Assembly (NCBI GenBank): GCA_002347365.1
Contig: DDWT01000020.1
Span: forward strand, 1-64,000
Length of the DNA: 64,000 bases
Reading direction: 5' to 3'
From: Actinobacteria bacterium UBA2279
Lineage (GTDB): Bacteria > Actinomycetota > Coriobacteriia > Anaerosomatales > Anaerosomataceae
The notes under the pieces are model-generated. The model was not told the DNA's origin, ran no database searches, and saw nothing but the letters and a program-made list of their open reading frames with translations. Position numbers and translations under genes: made by a program. Shown here one piece after another: positions 44,503 through 52,263 of this stretch. The first letter of the stretch is position 1, and each line of letters begins with the position of its first letter.

Positions 44503-45126
44503 TCAGTCGAAGTCGATGCTGTCGTTGTCGGTCGGCCTCGAGAGTGCCGCAGCGACGCCCAGGTTCGCCTCGGCGACCATACGGTCAGGTCGCAGCAGTG
44601 CGCGGTTGTAGGACTCATAGACTTCCGGCGACCATGCTTCTGCCAGGAAGTCGAGCCAGTCCGCATTCCAGACATTGCCGTGCCCACCGTAACCGCCGCG
44701 GGTCAGGACGCCGGCGCCCACGAACTCGTTGGAGATGCGGTCGAGCAAGGGTATGAGTGGTGAGTCGTCCAGAGGCATGAGGCGATTCATGATGTCGATG
44801 ACGCTGGCGTCCTGCCAGTTGGTGGCTTTGAGGAACTCTCCCGTGAAGCCGGGCGCCTCCGAGTATGTCGCCCGTACCATGACGACTTGTCGCTTGCCGA
44901 GCAGGGCTTTCTTCTCGTCGGCCCAGATCTGCGCGTAGCCGTTATGCTCGAGCCAGTCGAGGGTGACGAGGACGACGCCCTTGCCGAGCGTTCCCAGGTG
45001 AACCTTCTGGCCCTGCGGAGAAGGGTATCCGGCGATCATGCCTGCCTGTTTGATGAACCTGTTGGAGCACAGGTAGAGCTTGGCCGCCGCTGAGAACTCA
45101 ACGCCATTCGGCGTCTCGATGCCCAT
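44503..45126 (-). CDS. conserved hypothetical protein
   Basis: A 207-residue soluble protein that I do not recognise. It has no signal peptide or membrane helix. The first half contains LYLCSNRFIKQAGMIAGYP and VHLGTLGKGVVLVTLDWLE, which reads as a mixed alpha/beta fold, and the end is acidic (DNDSIDFD). The only Cys is in the N-terminal part. It starts 105 bases after the selenoprotein stop and is followed at once by the DUF2207-type gene, so the two probably form one unit. Confidence 0.62.
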   Translation of the reverse strand: MGIETPNGVEFSAAAKLYLCSNRFIKQAGMIAGYPSPQGQKVHLGTLGKGVVLVTLDWLEHNGYAQIWADEKKALLGKRQVVMVRATYSEAPGFTGEFLKATNWQDASVIDIMNRLMPLDDSPLIPLLDRISNEFVGAGVLTRGGYGGHGNVWNADWLDFLAEAWSPEVYESYNRALLRPDRMVAEANLGVAAALSRPTDNDSIDFD

Positions 45127-45231
45127 GGTTCCCCCTCACGCCGTTCCCCTGAGGCGATTCTAGTGCCGGCCGAGAGGTTGCGCCACTGTACGGGGTTCAC
45201 AGCGGCCGGGTGGGCCTATCTCATGAGCTGC

Positions 45232-45630
45232 TCACTCCAGGGCATCAAGTGTCTTGCGCAACGTGGACTCCGATGCGAGCCCGACTATGCGATTCACCTC
45301 TTGTCCGGAGGAGTCCACGAACACGAACGTCGGCACGAACTGCAGTCCCAATTCGTTGGCGAGCGCTGCGCCTTCATCACTGTTGTCCACGTCGTACAAC
45401 TTGAACACGATACGGTCCTCGTACTCGTCCCTGATCCCGTCCACGACGGGTGCCATGTCGCGGCAGGTGGGTCAACCCTGGGTGAAGAATTCATAGAACA
45501 CCGGTCGACCCTCGGTCGAGACCCCTTCTCCCACTGTCACAGGTGCGCTATCGCCAGTACTGCTGCCGCATCCGGCGAGCAGTGTGAGGGCAAGCGCGGT
45601 CACGAGAGTGAGGACAAGCAGGCGTTTCAT
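45232..45630 (-). CDS. thioredoxin-fold lipoprotein, predicted selenoprotein (UxxC, TGA read as Sec)
   Basis: One frame runs from ATG 45630 to a stop at 45232-45234, broken only by TGA at 45472-45474. Before it is a lipoprotein signal (lipobox LLAGC, Cys 21) and VFYEFFTQG; after it PTCRDMAPVVDG continues the same fold. With TGA as selenocysteine the active site is U-P-T-C at residues 53-56, in the place of a thioredoxin CPxC. The rest has FKLYDVDNSDE, a cis-Pro loop QFVPTFVFVDSSG and the final helix, as in thioredoxins. The whole is 132 residues. A hairpin right after the TGA could be the SECIS. It follows hsp20 on the same strand. A nonsense mutation is the alternative. Confidence 0.8.
45436..45450 (-). 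promoter_or_regulatory. candidate bacterial SECIS hairpin
   Basis: CCCGTC, loop GTG, GACGGG form a perfect six-pair stem inside the coding frame. The loop begins 27 bases after the TGA and its first base is G, both within the usual range for bacterial SECIS elements. Confidence 0.5.
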
Positions 45631-45705
45631 ATGGGTACCCTTTCGCGGCTGCGGGTCAGTCTGTTCATTCCCGGTGGCGGTCGTACCGAACACCTGCCGA
45701 AGATA

Positions 45706-45733
45706 GCAGAACCCGGTACTACCCGGGTTCTGC
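45706..45733 (-). terminator. perfect 11-bp hairpin between hsp20 and the selenoprotein gene
   Basis: GCAGAACCCGG (45706-45716) and CCGGGTTCTGC (45723-45733) pair perfectly around a six-base loop. The flanks are only weakly T-rich, so read-through from hsp20 into the selenoprotein gene is possible. Confidence 0.5.
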
Positions 45734-45756
45734 AACTTCCTTGCCGATGTCACCTG

Positions 45757-46227
45757 TCAGTGCTTGGTGCCTGCGCCGATGGCGATGTGGTGGGCCTTCG
45801 GCTCCTCCAGGGCGTTGGCGCTGGGAATGGTGATCTCAAGCACGCCGTCAGTGAAGTCTGCGTGGATGGTCGAGGCGTCGATCCCCTTGGGCAGGCTGAT
45901 CCTCCGCTCGAACGAACCCCACGATGACTCACGCATGACGTAGTCCTCATCGTGCGTTTCATGCTCTTCAGTGCGTTCACCGCTGATGGTGAGCATGTTG
46001 TCGGACACCGAGATGTCGATGTCGTCCTGCTTGATGCCGGGTAGCTCTACCCGGACGACCATGTCGTCGCCGCGGCGCATCACGTCCATGGTCGGGACCA
46101 GGAGCTGGATATCACCTTCACGGGTGGTCGTGCGAAGGGGCGCACGCGGCCACTCCAGGAGGCGATCCATCTCCCTCGGCAGTGCGAGGAGGTCGCCAAA
46201 GGGATCCCATCTCATGAGCGATGCCAT
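45757..46227 (-). CDS. Hsp20/alpha-crystallin small heat shock protein
   Basis: A 156-residue chaperone. The N-terminus MASLMRWDPFGDLLALPREMD is typical of bacterial class A members. The alpha-crystallin domain runs from about residue 45 to 135, with VVRVELPGIKQDDIDISVSD, SFERRISLPKGID and the conserved A-x-x-x-n-G-V-L-like DFTDGVLEITIPSA; a C-terminal tail with IAI follows (variant of the IxI motif). I chose ATG 46227, with GGAGG eight bases upstream. It holds unfolded proteins under stress. The divergent region upstream has a palindrome at 46284-46300. Confidence 0.93.
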   Translation of the reverse strand: MASLMRWDPFGDLLALPREMDRLLEWPRAPLRTTTREGDIQLLVPTMDVMRRGDDMVVRVELPGIKQDDIDISVSDNMLTISGERTEEHETHDEDYVMRESSWGSFERRISLPKGIDASTIHADFTDGVLEITIPSANALEEPKAHHIAIGAGTKH

Positions 46228-46283
46228 CTCTTTCACCTCCAGTTCACGGGCCCCGGTCAAGGCGCCGATCGAGGCCGCCTACA

Positions 46284-46300
46284 GTACTTAGTGTATGTAC
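46284..46300 (+). promoter_or_regulatory. palindromic element GTACnTAnnnTAnGTAC between hsp20 and nadE
   Basis: The 17-base site is symmetrical in twelve of its positions. It lies 57 bases before the hsp20 start and 117 before nadE. It does not match HspR/HAIR or CtsR boxes. A repressor site is the simplest reading, by inference. Confidence 0.35.
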
Positions 46301-46416
46301 CCGCAATCTTGGACCCTGGATGGCCGAGATGGGGCTCCGGAAGAGGCGAATTCGCGACATTGCGGTAGACTTGTGACGCAGCGCGTAGCCCGGCAACGGT
46401 ATGCGGAAGGGTGGAA

Positions 46417-48021
46417 ATGATACTCGCACTCGCGCAGGTCGACCCGACCGTTGGCGACATCGACGGAAACACCGCGCGTGCCGGCGAGATCGTTGCACGT
46501 GCGGCCGCCTCGGGGGCAGACGTGGTGGTCATGCCAGAGCTCATGTTGACCGGCTATCCACCTGAGGATCTGCTCGCCAAACCTCACTTCGTACAGCGCA
46601 ATCTCGATGCTCTCGAACGACTGGCGACCTCTTGTGCGGTGCCCGTGCTCGTGGGTTTCGTCGATCGGGACAGTGACGGGAATCTGTACAACGCCGCAGC
46701 ACTCCTCGGCGGCGGGCGGGCTCAGCGAGTCTACCGGAAGGGCAATCTTCCGAATTACGGCGTCTTTGACGAGGAGCGCTATTTCGAGCCGGGTGAGAAT
46801 GATGAGATCATCGCGTTCGGCGACACGATGATCGCGCTGACGGTGTGCGAGGACATCTGGGTTCCGGAGACCGTGTCCCGCCTTGCGAGCCAAGGTGCCC
46901 GGGTCGTGCTCAACATCTCTGCGTCTCCGTTCCATGTGGGGAAGGGAGTGGCCCGAGAGGAGATGCTGCAGGCGCGGGCACGCGACAACGGCGTGTGGGT
47001 GGCGTACTGCAATCTGGTCGGAGGCCAAGACGAGCTCGTCTTCGACGGGCGTTCTGCGGTCATCGCTCCCGATGGCACTGTCGTGGCGCGCGCGGCCTCG
47101 TTCGCCGAGGACCTGTTGTTGGTCCGGATCGACCCCGACGCGACGAGTGTCGGCGAGCAGCGAGTAGAGCCGATGGGCGGCGCCGAGGAAGAGGTGTACG
47201 GCGCGCTCACGCTTGGCCTGCGGGACTACATGAACAAGAACGGTTTCCACGATGTCGTGCTGGGCCTTTCGGGGGGCATCGATTCTGCGTTGACGGCCGC
47301 CGTTGCGGTCGATGCGCTGGGCGCGGAGCACGTTCACGGCGTGCTGCTCCCGTCGCGTTACTCGTCGGAAGGCAGTGTCCAAGACGCGCAGGCCCTTGCC
47401 GGCATGTTGGGCATCGAGACGCTCACGCTTCCCATCGAGGAGCCGTTCAGCGCGATGCTGGCGACGCTGGAGCCGGTGTTCTGTGACATGCCGGCAGATG
47501 TCACCGAGGAGAACCTTCAGGCGCGCGTACGCGGTACGTTGCTCATGGCCTTGTCGAACAAGTTCGGCTGGCTTGTGCTCGCAACAGGAAACAAGAGCGA
47601 ACTCTCGGTCGGGTACTCGACGCTCTATGGCGACATGGTCGGTGGCTTCGCACCGCTCAAAGACGTGCTCAAGACCCGGGTGTATCGGCTGGCCGTATAT
47701 CGCAACACGCTGGGACCGGCCATACCCGAGGCGTCTATCACCAAGCCGCCGTCAGCAGAGCTTCGACCCGATCAGGTCGACCAGGACAGTCTTCCGCCGT
47801 ACGACGAACTCGATGCGGTTCTGAACTCCTACGTCGTGCTGGATAAGGGGCTCGAGGCGATCGTTGCCGAGGGGCACGATCCGGCGTTGGTGTCCCGGGT
47901 CATCCGAATGGTCGACGCCGCCGAGTACAAGCGGCGTCAGGGTCCGCTCGGAATACGCATATCGCCGAAGGCCTTCGGTAAGGACCGGCGAGTCCCGGTA
48001 ACGAACCGGTTCGGCGGATAG
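46417..48021 (+). CDS. nadE: glutamine-dependent NAD+ synthetase
   Basis: A 534-residue two-domain enzyme. The N-terminal nitrilase-type glutaminase has the Glu in VVMPELMLTGYPPEDLL, the Lys in VYRKGNLPNYGVFDEERYF and the Cys in LTVCEDIW. The C-terminal ammonia-using NadE domain has the P-loop LGLSGGIDSALTAAV, LLPSRYSSEGS, GNKSELSVGYSTLYGDMVGG and KPPSAELRPDQVDQD. It converts nicotinate adenine dinucleotide to NAD. ATG 46417 fits the site GGAAGGGTGG; GTG 46411, two codons earlier, overlaps it. Confidence 0.95.
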   Translation: MILALAQVDPTVGDIDGNTARAGEIVARAAASGADVVVMPELMLTGYPPEDLLAKPHFVQRNLDALERLATSCAVPVLVGFVDRDSDGNLYNAAALLGGGRAQRVYRKGNLPNYGVFDEERYFEPGENDEIIAFGDTMIALTVCEDIWVPETVSRLASQGARVVLNISASPFHVGKGVAREEMLQARARDNGVWVAYCNLVGGQDELVFDGRSAVIAPDGTVVARAASFAEDLLLVRIDPDATSVGEQRVEPMGGAEEEVYGALTLGLRDYMNKNGFHDVVLGLSGGIDSALTAAVAVDALGAEHVHGVLLPSRYSSEGSVQDAQALAGMLGIETLTLPIEEPFSAMLATLEPVFCDMPADVTEENLQARVRGTLLMALSNKFGWLVLATGNKSELSVGYSTLYGDMVGGFAPLKDVLKTRVYRLAVYRNTLGPAIPEASITKPPSAELRPDQVDQDSLPPYDELDAVLNSYVVLDKGLEAIVAEGHDPALVSRVIRMVDAAEYKRRQGPLGIRISPKAFGKDRRVPVTNRFGG

Positions 48022-48022
48022 G

Positions 48023-48466
48023 ATGACCGACATTCTGCTCGTGTGGATCGAGACGTCTGACCCGCGCATGCTCGAAGTCAACGAGCTGCGCCACGTAGCG
48101 CTGTTCGAGCCGTTCGGGATCCCGCGTTGCGACACGTGGAACGACGACATTCCAGGTGTGCACCACCTGATCGCGGTGGTCGGGGAGCGAGTAGTGGGCT
48201 ACTCCTGCCTGATCGTTGATGACGACGAGGGTCAGGTCCGGCAGGTGTGCGTTGCTCCGCGCCAGCGTGGGGCGGGCATCGGCCGCGCGCTGATGTCCGA
48301 GGTCGTAGACGAGGCGGCACGGCTTGGACTCGGCACCGTCTGGCTGAACGCCCGCGTCAGCGCGGAGGACTTCTACCGGAGACTCGGCTGGGTCACTACC
48401 AGCGGAGAATTCCCCTTCGGCCGCACCGGTGTCCCGCACGTGCGCATGGAATACCCGCAGGACTGA
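48023..48466 (+). CDS. GNAT-family N-acetyltransferase
   Basis: A 147-residue single-domain GNAT. The acetyl-CoA loop is VRQVCVAPRQRGAGIGRALM, followed by WLNARVSAEDFYRRLGWVT, the usual motif B. It resembles small ElaA/YjcF-type members with broad amine substrates. The ATG follows the nadE stop by one base, so both are likely translated from one message. The substrate is unknown. Confidence 0.88.
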   Translation: MTDILLVWIETSDPRMLEVNELRHVALFEPFGIPRCDTWNDDIPGVHHLIAVVGERVVGYSCLIVDDDEGQVRQVCVAPRQRGAGIGRALMSEVVDEAARLGLGTVWLNARVSAEDFYRRLGWVTTSGEFPFGRTGVPHVRMEYPQD

Positions 48467-48580
48467 TCCCGGACTGTGACGGAGCGCACGTTCCCGTTTG
48501 AGGGTGAGCGATACGCTGCCGATACACCCTCTAGTACTACCGGGGTCGTTGACGACTCCTCGACAGGAAGAGGTATCGGT

Positions 48581-51136
48581 TTGTCCAGCCGGCTGCGCCT
48601 ACTCGTCCTCACCGCTGCTCTCGCTGTGGTGATGGCCGTTCCCTTGACCGCGTACGCGTACGTGATGCCGCTGTCGGTCGAGCAGATGGCCGATATCGCG
48701 GATACCGTTGTGGAAGTGCAGGTGTCCGGCTCCGGTGCGCGGTGGACTCATGACCCGATGACGCGAGAGCGTCGGGCGATCGTCACGGACGTACGCGTCA
48801 ACGTTGTCCGCGTCTTGAAAGGCGAGTCTCGCTCGGACATCATCCTCACGCAGTTCGGCGGCGCGGTGGGAGCCGACAACCTCCGGGTGAGTGACCTTCC
48901 GGCGTTCGCCCCGGGAGAAAGATGCATCCTGTTCATCGACGAGAACGGTGTCGTAGGCGGTGCCCAGGGCAAGCTCGTGATCGAGGGCGGCCGGGTACCG
49001 TCGCTGGGCATGTCTGTTGCCGCCGCCGAGTCGTTCATCGTGGAAAGCGCGACAGGGTCCGCTGTCGCCGTGACATCTCCAGACGCGCTAGTCAGTCCGA
49101 TGTCGCTTGCGATCACAGGTCTGGTCCCTGCGACGGTGAATGCGGGTATCGGAGACACCATCACTATCACAGGGTCCGGATTCGGTGCGGTTCAAGGCAC
49201 GGGTTCGATCGGGTTCTTACGCGGCGATAGTGGCACCGGTTTTCCGCGAGTCAACGGATCGGTGGTGGCATGGTCTGACTCGCAGATCGTCTGTCAGATA
49301 CCGCGCTTGGCCGAGAGCGGCCAGGTGCTGGTCACTTCCAACGATGGCGCACAGCAGTTGACTCCGACAAGTCTCAAGGTGGGATACAGCGACAGCGGCC
49401 GTCGGTGGTTCCCCGGGACGGTGACGTACCGGATCAATCCCAACACGGCTGATCTGACCACTGAGGTCACAGCCATCCAGCGAGCGCTCGCGACCTGGAC
49501 CGGTTGCGGTGCGAACGTCTCGTATGTGTATGGTGGTGCGTGCTCGTCCACCGCATACACGCCGAACACCGATGACGGGTATAACGACATCTACTTCGTG
49601 GCGAGCGGGATGCCCACCGGCGTCGTTGCTCAGAACTACATGCATTGGAACGGCTCCGTTGGTGAGTCCGACATCGTGTTCAGCGATACCTACCCATGGG
49701 CCGATGGGCCCGCCGGAAGCGTGAGCGGCATCGATGTTGAGAGCGTTGCGCTCCACGAGCTCGGCCACACGGTAGGACTGGATGACCAGTACGGCGACCT
49801 GGATGAAGTGATGGGTTCGGCGAGCTGGGGAACGACGCGGCGCGACCTGTCCTCCTACGACCTGGCCGGCGCTCATCACATCTGGGGTTCCGTGTCCGAC
49901 ACGACACCGCCGAGCGCGCCCACGGTCTCCTCGGCAACGCATCCTTCTCAGAGCATCTGGTACACGAACCCGAATCCCTCGTTCACCTTCGCCGCCAGCG
50001 ATCTTGGCGGTATCGCCGGGTACTCCTACGTGCTCGACACCTTCGCGACGACGGTACCTGACACGACCTCCGAGGGCAGCTCCACATCGAAGTCCTACTC
50101 CGGGATCGCCGATGGGGAGTGGTACTTCCACGTGCGTGCCGTGGATATGGCCGGTAACTGGGGAGCGGCTGCCCATTACCGCGTACGCGTTGACACGGTC
50201 GTGGAAGTGACCGTGCTCGAGGTGCAGGGTGCTTCCCGCTTCGACACCGCGGTCCGGGCATCGCAACTCGCGTATCCGTCCGGAACTGGCACGGTGTTGC
50301 TGGCCACAGGCCGCAACTGGCCCGACGCACTCGGCGGGGCCGCGCTTGCCGGTGCGGTGGACGGACCGATCCTGCTGTCCGAGGCGACAGGTCTTCCTGA
50401 CAGCGTGAAGGCTGAGATCGCCCGGCTCGGCGCGACCCATGCCATCATCCTGGGCGGACCCTCCGCACTGGGTGCGGGTGTGGAGCGGGACCTTCGCGCC
50501 GCAGGTGTGACCTTCGAGCGACTGGGTGGCTCGAACCGCTTCCAGACCGCAGAGCTTATCGCGCAGGCGACGATCTCCCGTCTCGGCACCTTCGATGGAA
50601 CGGCACTGATCGCCACGGGACTCAACTTCCCCGATGCCCTCGCCGCTTCGCCCATGGCTGCAGCCAAAGGCTGGCCGATCTTCCTGACGAGCCGCACCGA
50701 GGCGCCCGCCGCACTCGTGGCGCGGCTCAAGGCGTACGGCGTGACATCTGCAGTAGTCCTGGGCGGCCAGATCGCCGTGTCAGACGCCCAGTACTCCGCG
50801 CTTGCAGCCGGTCTTGGCTCGGCCACGAGATTGAGCGGTGCCGATCGCTACAGCACCTGCGCGATCATCGCGCAGTATGCAGTCGACCATGCGGGGATGT
50901 CGTACGACGGGCTGGGTGTAGGTGTGGGGACCAACTTCCCCGATGCTTTGGCCGGCGGCCCGTTGTGCGCGAAGGCCGGCGGTGTGATGCTCCTGAGCAC
51001 CCCCACCTCGCTTCCGGGTCCGGTACAGAGCCTTCTACTCGCGAACAAGGCCGAGATAGGGACGGTTCACTTCCTCGGCGGTCCGTCCGCGCTCACTCCG
51101 GCCGTCCGAGCGCAGGTCACTTCGATCCTCAATTGA
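48581..51136 (+). CDS. secreted matrixin-like metallopeptidase with IPT/TIG domain and three CWB2 cell-wall-binding repeats
   Basis: I infer a TTG start at 48581, since AGGAAGAGG lies seven bases upstream and the product then opens with a clean signal peptide (SSRLRLLVLTAALAVVMA). An in-frame GTG at 48476 would add 35 hydrophilic residues and has no clear site. The 851-residue protein has, in order: an N-terminal domain with MADIADTVVEVQV, an IPT/TIG-like domain (about 170-255), a metallopeptidase domain with VALHELGHTVGLDDQYG (HExxHxxGxxD zinc site) followed by a Met-turn candidate VMGSA, an Ig-like domain (about 425-540) and three C-terminal CWB2 repeats (RFDTAV, RFQTAE, RYSTCA). CWB2 repeats bind wall polymers. 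Confidence 0.87.
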   Translation: MSSRLRLLVLTAALAVVMAVPLTAYAYVMPLSVEQMADIADTVVEVQVSGSGARWTHDPMTRERRAIVTDVRVNVVRVLKGESRSDIILTQFGGAVGADNLRVSDLPAFAPGERCILFIDENGVVGGAQGKLVIEGGRVPSLGMSVAAAESFIVESATGSAVAVTSPDALVSPMSLAITGLVPATVNAGIGDTITITGSGFGAVQGTGSIGFLRGDSGTGFPRVNGSVVAWSDSQIVCQIPRLAESGQVLVTSNDGAQQLTPTSLKVGYSDSGRRWFPGTVTYRINPNTADLTTEVTAIQRALATWTGCGANVSYVYGGACSSTAYTPNTDDGYNDIYFVASGMPTGVVAQNYMHWNGSVGESDIVFSDTYPWADGPAGSVSGIDVESVALHELGHTVGLDDQYGDLDEVMGSASWGTTRRDLSSYDLAGAHHIWGSVSDTTPPSAPTVSSATHPSQSIWYTNPNPSFTFAASDLGGIAGYSYVLDTFATTVPDTTSEGSSTSKSYSGIADGEWYFHVRAVDMAGNWGAAAHYRVRVDTVVEVTVLEVQGASRFDTAVRASQLAYPSGTGTVLLATGRNWPDALGGAALAGAVDGPILLSEATGLPDSVKAEIARLGATHAIILGGPSALGAGVERDLRAAGVTFERLGGSNRFQTAELIAQATISRLGTFDGTALIATGLNFPDALAASPMAAAKGWPIFLTSRTEAPAALVARLKAYGVTSAVVLGGQIAVSDAQYSALAAGLGSATRLSGADRYSTCAIIAQYAVDHAGMSYDGLGVGVGTNFPDALAGGPLCAKAGGVMLLSTPTSLPGPVQSLLLANKAEIGTVHFLGGPSALTPAVRAQVTSILN

Positions 51137-51154
51137 GTGGCGCGAAGTCTCGTA

Positions 51155-51182
51155 TTGACCTAACCTAGTCGGTGCGTATTCG
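51155..51182 (+). promoter_or_regulatory. possible promoter of the class I aldolase gene
   Basis: TTGACC (51155-51160) is 16 bases from TATTCG (51177-51182). The -35 box is good, the -10 box weak. Confidence 0.3.
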
Positions 51183-51206
51183 ACCGCGTTTGACTGGGGA
51201 GGGACC

Positions 51207-52166
51207 ATGCCGAGCATCACCCGTGAACAGGTCCGCGTGCCGGCCGACGTGCCCGCAGAGGCGCGCGAGACCTACATCGACAACTACATGGCGGCAACTC
51301 GTGGTACCGGTAGATTGATGCTTTTCGCCTGCGACCAGAAGATCGAACATCTCAATGATGACTTCTTCGGTGAAGGCATCTCCGCCGAGGACAATGAGCC
51401 GGAGCACCTGTTCCGCATCGGCTCCCAGGGGGTATGCGGCGTACTCGCAGGCCAGCGAGGTCTGATCGCCCAGTACGCACTCGACTACCCCGAGATCAAC
51501 TACCTCGTGAAGATGAACTCCAAGACTCACCTGATCAAGACGTCGGCGAGCGATCCTGCAAAGCACCAGGATGATCCCTACAGCCCGCAGCTGTACGACA
51601 TCCAGACCGTGCTCGACCTGCGCGATGCCGGCGTGAACGCGGTCGGCGTAGGCTACACGATCTACCTGGGCTCGGAGTACGAGTCCCAGATGATGATGGA
51701 GGCCGGCCAGCTCATCGCCGACGCGCATTCCATCGGCCTTGTGGTCGTGCTGTGGATCTATCCTCGCGGCAAGGCGGTCAAAGACGAGAAGGACGCGCAT
51801 CTGATCGCCGGCGCAGCCGGCACGGCACTGTGCCTGGGCGCCGACTTCGTGAAGGTCAACCCGCCCAAGGGCGATGATGCGCAGTCCTCTGCCGAGAAGC
51901 TTGTCGAGGTCTCCAAGGCCGCCGGACGCACCGGGCTGGTATGTGCAGGCGGTTCGACCGTGGCTGCCGAGAAGTTCCTCTCGCAGCTGTGGGAGCAGAT
52001 CCACGTGGGCGGCGCCAAGGGCAACGCGACCGGGCGCAACATCCACCAGCGTTCGCTCGATGAGGCCGTCCGGCTGACGAAGGCCATCTCGGCTATCACG
52101 CTTGCTGACTGGAGCGTCGAGGACGCCCTGGCGGTATTCAACGGCGAGAAGGACTTCGCACTCTAG
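51207..52166 (+). CDS. class I aldolase, DhnA/FbaB (DeoC-like) family
   Basis: A 319-residue TIM barrel of the DhnA-type class I aldolases, the group of archaeal-type fructose-bisphosphate aldolases. It has LMLFACDQKIEHLNDDFF, GVLAGQRGLIAQYALDYP, YLVKMNSKTHLI, LVVVLWIYPRGKAV and GADFVKVNPPKGDDA, whose Lys is the probable Schiff-base residue, then VCAGGSTVAAEKFL and AKGNATGRNIHQRS at the phosphate site. The likely reaction is fructose-1,6-bisphosphate cleavage or synthesis; pfkA lies 2 kb downstream. Related aldolases act on other sugar phosphates. GGGGAGGGACC precedes the ATG. Confidence 0.8.
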   Translation: MPSITREQVRVPADVPAEARETYIDNYMAATRGTGRLMLFACDQKIEHLNDDFFGEGISAEDNEPEHLFRIGSQGVCGVLAGQRGLIAQYALDYPEINYLVKMNSKTHLIKTSASDPAKHQDDPYSPQLYDIQTVLDLRDAGVNAVGVGYTIYLGSEYESQMMMEAGQLIADAHSIGLVVVLWIYPRGKAVKDEKDAHLIAGAAGTALCLGADFVKVNPPKGDDAQSSAEKLVEVSKAAGRTGLVCAGGSTVAAEKFLSQLWEQIHVGGAKGNATGRNIHQRSLDEAVRLTKAISAITLADWSVEDALAVFNGEKDFAL

Positions 52167-52190
52167 GGTATATCCCGACCGTTCGACGGA

Positions 52191-52219
52191 CGCGGCATCG
52201 CTCTCCGGGCGGTGCCGCG
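52191..52219 (+). terminator. strong hairpin between aldolase gene and accD
   Basis: CGCGGCATCGC (52191-52201) and GCGGTGCCGCG (52209-52219) pair over eleven positions with one G-U, around a seven-base loop. TTATCC follows instead of a T run, so termination strength is uncertain. Confidence 0.45.
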
Positions 52220-52263
52220 TTATCCTGTACACTTGATGTCACCCGAAAAGACATGGGAGTCCC

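Noticed and set aside
45232..45630. Two separate small genes split by the stop at 45472
   Set aside because: The second part would start at an ATG after the active-site Cys, without a ribosome-binding site, and neither half is a complete thioredoxin fold.
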